Assembly (NCBI RefSeq): GCF_032854445.1
Contig: NC_088301.1
Location: 45,433,187-45,497,186, forward strand
Origin: Liolophura sinensis
Lineage: Eukaryota; Mollusca; Polyplacophora; Chitonida; Chitonidae
DNA: 64,000 bases
Reading direction: 5' to 3'
Part shown: one piece after another, positions 49,771 to 62,303 of the stretch
How the letters are laid out: every line of letters begins with the position of its first letter
How positions within the stretch are numbered: position 1 is the first letter of the stretch
Translations under genes and position numbers: made by a program
The notes under the pieces: model-generated
Seen by the model: the letters and a program-made list of their open reading frames with translations, nothing else
The model's database searches: none
What the model was told of the DNA's origin: nothing

Positions 49771-51856
49771 TATAATTTAATGCCATCATCTTTACTCGAG
49801 CATAAGCAAAGACGTGTGGCAGTTAATTCCAAAGTCAACGTAATTATTTTTGGAGTGAATGGCTAGCTGAATCTCTTTCACTGCTGATCGGAAGCTGTAT
49901 GAATGAATATTGACATATTTTGAAAATGGCCGTTTGTTATGGCAATTGTGGTGGTTTTTGCATAGTTTATTATTTACTGTCACTTCTTCAGAGCCACCGA
50001 GTTAATAAGACATTCCCTAACATTAGTACCCACATACGCCATCATCAACAACAACGCAGTGTTTCCCTATAGATAAATATAGACAAATAGGTCGTCTCTC
50101 TGTGAATTCCGGAGACTTACATGTGTACAGTTAATGCACTTTCTTTCAATGGTTTGATTGTCAGGCCATGTGCTTTAACACTTAGACGGATCATTGGTTC
50201 ATTTTTTTTTCTAATCGTGACTGTATACTGGCTACATTTCTATTTAAGTCTGTATACAGGATACACTGTAAAAGTGATCTCTGAATGGAGAACTATACAG
50301 GTTCAGTACACAAACATTAACTAGCTCTTCCAATTCTTCCTAAAGGTAGGCCTATGCGTAACATGCTCTATACATGTATGCCAATGTACCATACACAGAA
50401 CTGAAGCACATCTGGTAGATTAGGTTGTAGGCCTATAAGGATGTCTACGAGGAATTCTTACCGTTCTGTTTACGATACCACAAAGAGATGGTGGGGCTTC
50501 TGATATGTACATGTAACAAGCGTCATAGCGAACGACCTGTGGCAATATAAGCGACAGCTTTTACCGAAGCTCTATATATCGCAATCCAGCAAGCGGATGT
50601 AGTTAACTGGAGATCCACGTTTAAATCCAGACTGCCGCCATGCACATTGACTATATATTCATATTGTTCATGTTGGTATACATTCATGCATGCATGCATA
50701 GATTTAAAAAATAAAATGGTTATTTACCGCATAGGATAAGTCGACAATGCGTGTTAGTAATCAAATATCACGCTTTTAAACCAGGCAATATCGCGGTATC
50801 GTGCAAGCAGTTTGAAATAAAAGTTCACAAATCCAGAAAACATTTGACCTGCTTCAGTGTTGTATGTTCGCAACAAGTGTATACCATAAAACTTTTTTCA
50901 AAAAAGAAAAAAAATCAGTTAATGAAAAATAAACACATGCTTTACTTTGGATTACTGTGATATTGAGAAATGTTGTATTGTCAAATTTTACATTAAAACC
51001 TGCTCTGATCATCTTTAGACTATTATCCCATGCAAGTAGACTGCAAAATTTGTACCATTCCAGGATCTTCTATGATGACAATCTTCATGTTGACATTAAA
51101 CGGTTGTATTAATTTTTTGTTCATTGTCTCGTAAGTAAAAAAGAAGCAGTCCTTTTGTTTAAAAACTGACAGATGCGTGTGTGATCAGCGAAGCATGTCG
51201 AACGATCGTGTGCATGATACCTGACGTCATACAGTGATATGTTCAGATGTAAATCACAAAGTAAGTGTGTGTCTGAAATTTTGCACGTTTTTAAACGTTG
51301 TATGGATTCTAATAGCACACAATACTGTTTTGAAATACTAGATAGCTGTGTTCAGTTTTTACAATGGCGTTATATACAATGTAGTAAGACATCAAGCACA
51401 TCTTGCAAACAGATGATAGCATTTACAGGTGTACTGGTAAAAATCTTTAAGTTAACTTTCAAACAAAGACTTGACTGATTCCGTCGGAGAAAAATTTCAA
51501 CAATGTAACTATTTTTAGAAATTGCTGAAAAAGCGGTGAGCAAATTCTCTACCGTTTTATCTGAGTTACAAAAGAGAGTTTTTAGGTACGATACACTGAC
51601 AGTATCTATAATGAAAAGCATTCACCTGGGGAGCCAGGAGGGACCATTTCCTCTCTAAAAGTCGATATCATCTGACTAGATCATTTTGTCCAACAGAAGG
51701 GAATAATTGATAATTTATTCCGAAAACCGAGCAATAATTATCCCAGGTGTGGACTTCTGATGCGCATGCGCATGTGAAAGATAAGAGCATAAACACAGTG
51801 ATTTTTGTGCGTTAGGCCAGCGCGCTTTGAGTCGTGTTCGGTGAAAGGTGTGAGTG

Positions 51857-51864
51857 TATATATA
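51857..51864 (+). promoter_or_regulatory. Possible TATA box of the gene starting near 51.9 kb
   Basis: TATATATAGG about 175 bp upstream of the ATG at 52038. The local sequence (51770-51860) is richer in CpG (GCGCATGCGCATG, CCAGCGCGC) than the surrounding region. The promoter role is inferred. Confidence 0.35.
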
Positions 51865-52037
51865 GGAACAATATGTACTGTTTTACCTACTGGTATGAAG
51901 TGAATGCTTAGTACAGGTTAATAACTTCTTCGTTTTGACTGGACTTGTACAACTCAAAGGAAAAGTGACTTTTGTGAGTTTGGAGATTCGTGCTCCACCT
52001 GTTGAGTTCGAACCCTGAACTGGATCTCTGTTGGATT

Positions 52038-52131
52038 ATGGTTACAACAGACAAAATGATGCCACGGCGATGGGTCACAGAGGTCGTCTTCATCGGTGTT
52101 TGTTTGAGTGCCATGGCACTGTGGGACACAG
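52038..52131 (+). CDS. Lone first coding exon encoding a signal peptide
   Basis: The ATG at 52038 opens 31 codons and ends at a strong donor (ACACAG|GTGAGAT). The peptide has a charged start (MMPRRW) followed by a hydrophobic core (VVFIGVCLSAMALW), the form of a secretory signal peptide. A possible TATA box and a CpG-rich patch lie upstream. No downstream exon of this gene was recognised before the end of the window, so the protein cannot be named. If real, its first intron is very long. Confidence 0.45.
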
Positions 52132-54970
52132 GTGAGATATTTTGTAAATTACGTTATAAATTATAAGTATCCTAAACATTAAGGTAGGCTGTGCAATACT
52201 AAAACGGCCAAACATCAAATAGTTTATTAAGATGAGCCATACAGACTGAGATTTTCTCACCTTTTATGCATAAGAGGAGAAACAGACGTCATCTATATAC
52301 CCTCTTGATATTGTCAGAATTGTCGAGTTTATTGCTGCATTGTACATGTATATAAACGCACAAGAACAGATGTTGACCCTTTACTGCATGTTTGCTGTTA
52401 AGAAATATAGCAGCTGTAATTAAGATGTATCAGGTCAACCATAGTAGTAGACTGCTCAATGCCCGCTGTGTTATCTTGAAATAGCTTGCAGAGAGATACT
52501 GACATAGATGTAATTATTCGCTGACCGAACAGAACTGTTGATCTATTATATAGTGTATTCCTAAAGCCCAGTAAGAAAGCATGAGTATCACCGTGTGTAT
52601 CTTGACTGCATGGGCTTCGTTACTGTGTTGAATATCTTATCTTGCTGTATCTTTCATTACATCAGCATGATGGCATGTATACTTTTGACTACTTAGCTGA
52701 CATAGTGAATCAAAAATCGGCAAATAAGCCAAACCATTCTCTGATCATTGTCACGTTTGGAATGTATATATTTGGCAATGTAATGTAATGCAGTTTTTGA
52801 AGGTGAGTCAGATGTTTTTGTTTTATTTCGTTCATCACACGGTTCCCAGTCTCCATTATATCACAAATATATTGACGTATGGGGTGAAGTCATTTATGCA
52901 GATAGAAATTGCCTGATTAGAGACCTTGTGTATTTTTATGAAAGAAAAAAAAATCAAGGGCATGCTAACTTGATTGATTTGATGATATCTCGAAAATTTG
53001 CTTTACCCTAAACCATCATATGCTATATCCTAATCTGCACTAAGGATTTATCATTCATTAAGCAATCGCGTACGTGACTCTGCACTGATAAATTTTATTA
53101 ACTCATGAAAAAAGAGCTCCAGTACAGGCCTTCGAATTTCTCCGGTAAATGTATATCTTTTAGCACGGATCTAGCTGATATTCAAACCGAGGTGTCTCCA
53201 GGTTTTTGCGCCTCACAAAGATGTATATTTATATATCATTTCCGGTATTGACATGCAATCCAGATGTTATAGATGACATAAGCTGATCTGGCATGAACAC
53301 AGCAATGTGATCAGATCTGACATAGGATTTACGCCACATGCAGTATACGACATGTGAACCATGTAGGGACGATACGTTATTTTAAACATGCGTGGCTTCC
53401 AGAAATTAGAAGAAATCTTGAGTTATCAAAATGTATTGGCTGTTTAATGTCAGGTTGTTACCACACACAGATGCACGAAACAAAAGTAAAAAAAGAAAAG
53501 AAAAAAAAAACGTTTTCTTTATATGCACACGTGCAATTTACACAAGATGCACCTGTCTGTTCTGAATGCATTACTGTATATAATTATCGTCTAAGGCACC
53601 AAATTTAAGACGAAAACAGGCATAGTATAGTACCATATATGATGAGCAGAATTCTAAAAACGCTGTAGCTACACGTTCTATTAATATACACACGTCAAGT
53701 ACAACTAAAGCAGCCACTCACGTGACTTCTGTCACATCGTAGTGTGACCAGTAATTCGATTTGGCAATCATGATATGGTTGCTTCAATTTGCATGACTCC
53801 GTCCAAATTTCTGACTTTATCTATATCTATTTTCTCACTTCTTTGGACGTTTGTGTTGAACGTTGTTTTGGAAATTAATGCTGTAATTATTGTCCAGGAA
53901 CGCCCATGATGTTAACTATCTTAAATAAACGACGCCTAGATTTCAAGACCACATTAGGTTTTTCCCTCCGATGCCTCTCCAGTATTTCCGTATTTATGTC
54001 ATAAGAAGAATAGCACACACCACTGAACAGCACTGTACGAAAACCACATCGCATGCTAAGTGCGCTAATGGCTTATGCGACAACAACAAGTATATGTGAT
54101 GAACTATTAACTGAATGCCGAGTATTACGTATAGACACCATGCGCAAATATTATCAATACCTCTCTCATGTCATGGCAAGAGTGCTTAACACTACAGTGC
54201 ACAAGTTGCAATTAGTTCGTATAAAGCGCATTTAAAATGGTGACTGGCGTCTTGGCTATGTGTTTCCATTGGAGTTCTGCCACCGGTATAAAAAGTAGAA
54301 TTCCATTTCAAAACCATAATTCTAGGCCAGTGACGTCTAATAAATTGCATCGTTTACCAGTTCTGCTGAAGTCATATAGTACTATAATGGAGTGTAGGCC
54401 TATAAGTTTTTATTATCTATGCACTTTAAACATTTACAAAGATACACTTACCAAGAGAAATTGAAAAAATACCGGATTTTCCCGGATACGTGTGATCATC
54501 TACCAAATATAATGTAGTTGTTGTTGCTATGGTTTTACTCTCTATCTTAATTGTAGTCTGTTACATTGCTGATATTTTTTCCATGGCGTTTCCTGCAGCA
54601 TATATTGTACAATAAACCTGTTGCGGTATCTACAATCCCAGGCTATCCCACGGCTAGTCATCCACACCGGATGGTGTTCCCATATCGCGTTCCTCGATCT
54701 GTTCAATCCGCATAATTTCTGCATGAGGCAAATTAGTATTTGGATGTAGCTCAAACCGGCATGCCTAAACCGCTGAAGCACTTGCGAAACGCGACAACTG
54801 ACAGTTTCCAGCTACATAAATGTAATCCATGGGGTAATTATACACTGAAAATGAGTGTTCCGTTTGAGTGACTGAATGCAAACACTCTGGGCTATATATA
54901 CAGTAGTTGAATTGCAATTATTTATCAACTTGAAATGGACATGTGAAGCAACTGTCCTAAAGTTTCTTTC

Positions 54971-55149
54971 CTGCCTTTAACGTTACTCCGAAGTGGTAAC
55001 ATATCTTTTCTGAGTTTTGACGTTTCGGCGTCAGAGTGCTTTCCCTTTCTTGAGTTTGACGATGCAACGTCAGACTGATGTTCTTTCCTTGAGTTGTGTG
55101 ACATTACGGCGTCGGAGTGACATAATCCTTACGATTTTGACATAATCCT
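54971..55149. repeat. Short tandem array, ~40-bp unit, 3-4 copies
   Basis: Units start at 55011, 55051 and 55090. They share TGAGTTxTGACG, a CGGCGTCAGAGTG-like centre and a CTTTCCT/CATAATCCT end. A weaker copy precedes at 54971-55010 and a half unit follows at 55130-55149. Confidence 0.65.
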
Positions 55150-56950
55150 TGAATAATACGCATGTCTGTTTCGGCCTTTACTGAGTTTATTCATGGATAT
55201 AAATGTTATATTTGCGACTGATACGCGCACGTAGTTCCCATCATAATCCATGTCAGACTTTACAGGCGATAGTATTTAACGCTTATTTATCGCCTAAGGC
55301 CATACGGTGGATTGGTATTCGAAGGCAAAAAATCTTAACCACGCCTATCACGACCTGGTCCACAAAAAATGGATTTGGAAATAATTCATAAAATAATTTT
55401 ATGCAGATTTAAATAAAAAATTACATGTAGATTGGACTGCGTACATTTTATAGAAGATCTGCTAGATTATCAACACATCTGTTACTGGCACAGTAGGAAC
55501 AATCAATAGGAAATGACATTTTTGCTGCTTTCTGATGTTAGATAAAGACTTAATTGTAAATTTGTAAAAGATTGCACGTAAAAGGTTTTAACAAAGTCGA
55601 GCCGCATTATATTTAGTTATATTCATATATATTCTGAGTGATACGATGGTGGCTATAGAGCAAATCTGTTCTTGGATCCATGCAAGTATTCAGAGCTAAC
55701 TCGGCTATACACGTACATGCCAATGTACCCCTCTCCCATTGGTGTATAAATATGACTGGAATACATTAATAAACACAAGGAATAATCTTGCTAACTTAGT
55801 TTTTATGGCGAATTATAAATGTATTGCAGTTAAACAATAATGTTAAATCTTCGGCAAACAACTAATGTACCGGTAGTTTACACACATTTGTACATTTTAA
55901 CACTTCCAAAAGAACGTGCTTATGGACAAAATGGACTTACAACTATACTTCCACGTGTTTCTGAAATATTTGCTGATGTAACCACATATATATGTGTGAC
56001 AACAATGGAACACGTTCGTGCATCGTAAACGCGGTCTCTTTGATCTCAGCCTGTTTAAGCTCACTAAATCTGATCCACGGCGCACATGACCGAACAGTTT
56101 ACAAAAGACACGATGTAGCCTTAACCGGCTCTGAGACGTATGCAAAGGGCAGACAGATAAACTTTAAAATAAACCTTGAGTGCAACTTATATATATACTG
56201 ATGCTAAAAGCGAGCAACCTTTTAACAAACCTGATGACCATAATAGTTCTCGATACAGATTTTAGGGTTACAGTGCCATTTGCTTCAGCTGAATGAAGTC
56301 ACGTGAGAGATCTACATATAAATACAGATTTCGTATAAAGACATTTGCTTGGGCAATATTATTCCTGTGCACACTCAGCATTTACACGTGCACACACATA
56401 AATTCCCTCCACGGATTAGTATAGCAAATACAGACTGGTATTAATTTTAGAAAACAGTATTTGAACAACGCTGTTCTTTGCCCTCGTGGCTAATGCAGTC
56501 TGTATTAAATAAGGCCACGAATATTTGTTTTGCATTGTCCGATTATCTCTAAATATGATAAGCTGCACTGCTTCGTCTGTCATTATGCTTTAACAAAGCT
56601 AAATATGAACGAACTCGACAATTTGCTAATTAGTAGCATTCAAAATATCTTGCTACGGCTTTTATCTCAACAATGAATAAATTAACACGACCGCGTTTAT
56701 TTTGAACTCCTCAGTGACATGACCATTTGGGCCGTAATGGCCTGGCAAAGGCTAACAATCCTTCGTTTGTTACTTTTACTAAATCGTGCAGAATGTGGTA
56801 TAGGTTGTAATATACAGCGCTGCGGAACACCATTGTATTGGTTCAAAATAACCTTATCTGGCACCATCTGGATTACTGTGTGGTGAAACAAACCACGTGG
56901 GAGGGCCATGCATAAACATGCATGTGGTTTTAGGCGCGGCTACAGCATTT

Positions 56951-56978
56951 CTTTCTCTCTCTCTCTCTCTATATATAA
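56951..56978. repeat. CT/AT compound microsatellite
   Basis: CTTTCTCTCTCTCTCTCTCT running directly into ATATATA. Confidence 0.85.
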
Positions 56979-57284
56979 AAATGTTCGTGTTAAGGAGCAT
57001 ATGTGTTACTCAAGGACAACATTTTCGTGACAATACATGTGAGAAATAAATGTTTTTTTCAGTGAGGTATAAGAGATTTATAAAATCACGCGGCATCCGT
57101 TTTATAACGTCACCGCAACAGCGATAAAAGTCTTTAGAATTGTCATGTTTCTTTCCCTGTTGACCAGAGCACTGGCATACATAACGATAATCACTGAACA
57201 AATCAATATAAATTCTTACTATGCACTTCGAGTTATTCCTTTATTGAATATCCACTCAAAAAATTAACCTTTTATTTTAAACAG

Positions 57285-57466
57285 AAAGTCTGTTATTTGA
57301 GTGATATTAGAATGTTTCTGTTATTAAACTGTCGTATTCAACATAATATCCTGTTAATGCCACAGAATATTTATGTTGGATTAGCAGAATATATGTGTTA
57401 TATTTAACAGAATAATATGCTGCAATAGCAGAATGCATTCTAGCATCACTCAAACAACAGACTTCT
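57285..57466. mobile_element. MITE-like element with ~35-bp terminal inverted repeats
   Basis: Left end AAGTCTGTTATTTGAGTGAT, then ATTAGAATG. The right end is the reverse complement of AAGTCTGTTGTTTGAGTGAT, then GCTAGAATG. About 180 bp in all, without an ORF. It lies about 100 bp from the 47-bp array. Confidence 0.7.
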
Positions 57467-57561
57467 TTTTTAGTGTATTCAAATTTAATACAGGTTTCTT
57501 AACGTAACTGTTCTTTTGATCAGAGTTAACAAATTGAATTGGCGAAATTGTATGTTTTTTG

Positions 57562-58018
57562 CGCTTAAAACAGAAACATAACCAATATTATGTAAACCCC
57601 AGATATTGCACTTAAAACAGAAACATAACCAACATTATGTAAATCCCAGAGATTGCACATAAAAAAGAGGAACATAACCAACATTATGTAAACCCCAGAT
57701 ATTGCACATAAAAAAGAGAAACATAACCAACATTATGTAAACCCCAGATATTGCACTTAAACCGGAAACATAACCAACATTATGTAAACCCCAGATATTG
57801 CACTTAAAAAAGAGAAACATAACTAACATTATGTAAACCCCAGATATTGCACATAAAAAAGAGAAACATAACTAACATTATGTAAACCCCAGATATTGCA
57901 CTTAAAACAGAAACATAACCAACATTGTTTAAAGCCCAGATATTGCACTTAAAACAGAAACATAACCAACATTATGTAAACTCCAGATATTGCACTTAAA
58001 GCAGAAACTTAACCACAT
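57562..58018. repeat. Tandem array, ~47-bp unit, about 9-10 copies
   Basis: The unit is close to CTTAAAACAGAAACATAACC + AACATTATGTAAACCCCAGA + TATTGCA. Variants carry ACATAAAAAAGAG in place of ACTTAAAACAG, and the last copy is truncated. Open frames through it are by-products of the repeat. Confidence 0.92.
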
Positions 58019-59160
58019 TACTGTTAGTTCATTACAGAATGTGTATAAACATTTCTTTTTCATTGTCCAACTATAGGCTTGTCACAGTTGGTCCATAGCA
58101 TACGATAAAAGACTTGCAGCACAGAGGGTAAAACAAAAGGAAACACGACAGTGTGATAACTGGCAAATGTCTCTTCACTGCAAAGTCAAGGTTTTTTGTA
58201 CACAGGCTACAATTCATGACACCTGAAAAGTGTTGTTTTTTTTTTTGTTAAATATTTTATTGCTAATAAGGAGGAATTACATGAATTCTGGTGGTTAGCT
58301 GGTGTTTCGGATGAAGAACACTTCTCACAGTGTATGAAAGTCGTGTTATTGTATTATTATTAAAATCATATTGATAGTCAGTGCACAATCTTGTCCATCA
58401 AACTCCCGCGGTTTTCAATTCAGATTGCACAGTGAAATCCACTGTCTATTTTTAATTAGGTGTAATGGATGTTGTTGACCTCAAGAGTTTATCAGTTTGC
58501 CCTAATTGCAATGTCTCATATGAAGCCTGATACTAATGCCACTGAAATGATGGCCTGTTAGGCTATGTACCATACCATATACACTCGCGAACAACCATCT
58601 AATTTAATTTACAATCTGCAGCCATTGCCGGGAGTTTGGTGTATTTAATCATTTCAGAACATACCATTATTGATACATGTCCTTAGACACCGTGATTCTT
58701 TTGTATTACATATGTTATTGCTATCGTAATTATCTTCAAAAATGCTTGTATCTGCATTGGGAGTTTTCCTCGTACGATTCTTGTAAAACATGTTGGCCGT
58801 CACATTTTTAACCATCTGCGCTTACTGTACTTCAGAAGTGTAATCATGCATTTTCTAAGACAGATGTAATCTTGAAATAAGTTAAATCTTTCATATTTCT
58901 TTTATGCCATTCTCAAGAAGAAGCGGTCAGTTTTATATTGGTAGAGCAAACCGGATTACTGGGGTTAAACACTAGCTTATGTTTGGCTAATATTTAATAA
59001 AAACGTATAATGAACCATCTTAAAAGAGAATAAATACACTCTGAATTTGTAACTCAAAACACACAGTGTATATATCAAGGAATCTGTAGTATCTGCAGGA
59101 TTTATATGTAACCCAGTGATAGTTTTATATGTTACCAGAAGATTTCCTGTAGTGGCAAGT

Positions 59161-59196
59161 AATAAAGCAGGCATGTTGTGAGTTCAATCAGCATGG
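59161..59196 (+). other. Possible 5' LTR end and primer-binding site of the retroelement
   Basis: AATAAA at 59161-59166 followed 26 bp later by CA|TGG (59192-59196), an arrangement seen at LTR ends before a tRNA primer site. The start of an LTR was not located, so this is tentative. Confidence 0.2.
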
Positions 59197-59299
59197 CATT
59201 TGGTACTTCAATAATCAGGTTTAATTCGACTACTACCAGTAGTGAAAAACTGGCAATGAGGATGCTAACGAACTACTAGGTAACAGTTTTCACAGCAAG

Positions 59300-59410
59300 A
59301 TGGTAGTGGCCTTGTCTGATATTTCAAGTTTTTCATCCTTTGATTGTACTGGGGATGCAACCAGCATCGGTCCACGATGGAATCGGTGGAAACTTGCATT
59401 CGCGTTATAT
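59300..59410 (+). pseudogene. Retroelement gag, N-terminal fragment
   Basis: The ATG at 59300 opens 37 codons containing SFDCTGDATSIGPRWNRWK, typical of gypsy-group gag starts. The frame is cut at 59410 by the nested insertion and resumes in the same frame at 62757-62761, after the duplicated ATAT. Confidence 0.75.
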
Positions 59411-59862
59411 GGCCACAGACCCCCATTAGTTTTCCATAAGCGACAACATTAACGTTTAGCGCTGTAGCTCAGTCCCAAACATTCCGAGGCCAATAAGCTT
59501 TGGTGCATACCTGGCCCAGCCTGTGAGAAAGAAGCTGTAAAAATCTTGACATAGGTTGACCGTCAAAATCTGGACCTTTACGTGTCGGCAGCTGGGAGGG
59601 GTGCCTAGCAACGCCAAGGGGATGTCACTCGCGGCCTCATCACCACCTGTCTCCTTGTGTCCTCTCGCCCAGAATTTCAAACTTTCACCATTAAAACTCA
59701 TACCTGCCCAAAGCTTAGACAATTTCCATCATTTTGATACCAAGAATGCACCTGTACACCAAAAACGGCAGGCTGGCAGCAAAAAAAGACTTTACACCCT
59801 AAAATACACAGAACTACAATTGTCCCTACCGAAAAACGGAAGCTGTAATGGGGTCTGTGTCC
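59411..59862. repeat. Left terminal direct repeat of the nested element
   Basis: 452 bp, with 18-bp imperfect inverted ends. It contains an open minus-strand frame of 88 codons (59722-59456) that is also open in the right copy. Its own edges (ATAT left, TATC right) show no target duplication, unlike the edges of the whole unit. Confidence 0.9.
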
Positions 59863-60551
59863 TATCACACCAGCCAACTTTTTTCAAAATCAATAATTTT
59901 TGCACCACATAATGCTTACTACCTCTAAACCTCACACATAAAGTTACAGCTTGATACATGCAAAAACTTTTGAGTAGGAGGAATTTAACTTGGGGTACCC
60001 CTATCTTGGAAATGTGTCTGTTTGTCCGTCCTCAAGCACGAAGTTCAAAGCTCTGTAGTGCACATACCGTTCAAAATATCTTAACCAGGTCAAATGTTTT
60101 GGAAAGCTGGTATGTATATCTGCAAGAAAAATGAAAAAATTCCAATGACAAAGTATTTTACATTTTCCATTGACAAACATTTAGAAAATTATGGATTTTC
60201 AAGTAGATTTTCTTGTTTACAGCAGTGTTAAGAAAATACTTAAAAGCCAAAAGTGTCAAAATATATATCAAAAGACAGGTAATTTATCTGACAATTCACT
60301 TACAAAATATAGGACATACCTTTTAGCAACTTTGTGCAAAATTTGACTTAAAGTGATACAGGTGGGTAGCAAAGCGGAGTTTCAAAATTCCAGAAAAGTA
60401 CATTTTGATCGCCATCAAAGTAAACATATGCATCCAAATTGATATAGAAATGCTCATAGGCACAGTTTCCATGGATAGGGCTAAAGAAAAGACTAGTATC
60501 CCTTTTACATAGTGATTCACATGATAAAACCCTTTAAAAGATCACCCACTA

Positions 60552-60567
60552 CCCCCCCCTCCCCCCC
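60552..60567. repeat. Poly-C tract within the nested element
   Basis: C8-T-C7. It is the complement of the poly-G tract 450 bp downstream, so the two could pair, and either could form a quadruplex-type structure. Confidence 0.8.
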
Positions 60568-61013
60568 ACTTTCCCGTCTCCCCCATTGCTGCTTGGTTGG
60601 CTGGCTTACCTCAACTCACAGTGCAAAAGAATCCCACCACCTGTGTTGTTGCCTCAGACTAAATTAGTACTTTCCACATAACAAACACCAAAGTGTGACA
60701 CTGGCATCTACAAGAGATAAGTAGAGGGGAGAAATATGAATTTGCCACTTACAAAAATAAAGCCACACAGTACATGCACATTGGTCATTCAGACAGTCAG
60801 CAAGGCAACCCTCCCAAGACATGTTGAAGGGACCCAAGAAGAGGGGAAAAGCTATACTTTTTAACCTGTAACAACACAGAAATCCTCAAATAATCAGTGA
60901 GAAATTACATCCGTAATCAGGTTCCACACTGGGTGTTCCTGGGTGGGCATGAGGAATGGACATTCAAACTGTCCATACATATATGAGAAACCTGTGACGT
61001 TTCCCCGGTTGGT

Positions 61014-61030
61014 GGGGGGGGGGGGGGGGG
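61014..61030. repeat. Poly-G tract within the nested element
   Basis: Seventeen consecutive G, followed by CTGGAGGGG. The exact length should be treated as uncertain because long homopolymers are hard to sequence. Confidence 0.8.
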
Positions 61031-62303
61031 CTGGAGGGGTATGTGTCATGGTGTAGTACCGGACCAATGACGGGGATTCTAGGTCGGCCAAGGGAGTGGA
61101 AGACTGCATCCGAATGGTCAGGCCTTTGAGGAAGCTGAACGGCTAGCAGACCCCACTCATCTAGGTAGATCCCAGTTCAATATATGCATAAACCAGGCAA
61201 AGTTCACTGACGCCATGTTTGGGAGACAAGATCTAAAGAGGGAAACCAAGACAAAAGCTCAATAGGTATTAAACTAGGATGTGAAAGCCATATGTAGCTG
61301 TCTAATTTCTAACTTGTGTGTGAGGACATTGGAAACATAAAAAAAATCCCAGTTTCCCAGGGAGGTGGATGCCACACTGGGCCAGATACTAAAACAAAAA
61401 CTCCTTGAGATGTCGCAGGAACAGCGTACTATGTTCTGGTGGAGAAACAGACACCTGGTGGGGCAGAGACTCATTTTCACAAGGGCAATATTCCAACAGA
61501 TCACACTCACATGTATGCTAGAAACTTGAAATTGATCATTTTTGTTCCAACGCCACACATACTGTGTGAGTGCACATGTAACTTGTCAGAGGAATGAATA
61601 TACACATGCAATGAAAACTACATGCCTACAGTGGTTTATTTTTAAGTTTAAAGAGGAAAATTTACCTTGTCCACTTCAAGTCTATGCCCAAAACAGCAGA
61701 CAGTGTTGCAGCAGAGATGCCTGTTTTTAATGTTTTGTGACCTGCAAGATGATTTGAAGCACATTTACCTAGTGTGTGATGGCACACATGGGAGGAACCT
61801 GACTTGGTTTGTAAATTAAATGCACACTGGCCCTCTCTACTACTCTAGCCAAGTAAATTAATCTGCTGATGTGTTTTTATCCACCTGTGTGAGGCTGGGC
61901 CCTTATATGTGATGCAAGGCCTTATTGACCATCCTTAATCACACCACCCTATCTATCAGCCACATACTCCAATTTCACTCGCAGCACTCAAATTTTGCTT
62001 TATTTATCAAATGTCAGCACCAAAAGAGACATTTTAAAAACCAGGAACAATGAAACATTGTCTGTGTTTGTTCCAGTCTGTTTATATTCCTGTACTACCC
62101 TTGACCACAGAGCGTTTTAGCCGATTTTTAGACAAAATGGATATGTGGGGAAAATATAGAATTAAAAAGCTTTAAAACTGCTCAATCAAGTTCCATGTCA
62201 ATGCAAACCACATCGCAGATGTACCCACCAAATATTATCAGGCTGCTGCGAAATCTGAGCACACAGTGACATATTACATGTTTTGGCACAAGTGGACAGA
62301 TCA

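Larger units (their letters stand above)
45979..51850. other. Gene-poor intergenic region
   Basis: No exon set with a recognisable protein family on either strand. Two SINE fragments (49.1 and 49.7 kb) are the only identified features. Open frames are short and isolated and lack consistent splice sites. Confidence 0.5.
52132..59299. other. Long intron or intergenic region
   Basis: No recognisable coding exon. It holds the tandem repeats and the small inverted-repeat element listed separately. An intact part of a long open stretch on the minus strand near 54542-54781 matched no family I know. Confidence 0.4.

Noticed and set aside
54542-54781. A transposase or integrase fragment on the minus strand
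   Set aside because: The open frame has a protein-like composition but no catalytic motif or family signature that I could identify.
57562-58018. A repetitive protein encoded on the minus strand
   Set aside because: The open frame arises from the 47-bp unit, lacks a start context and splice sites, and breaks when unit length changes.
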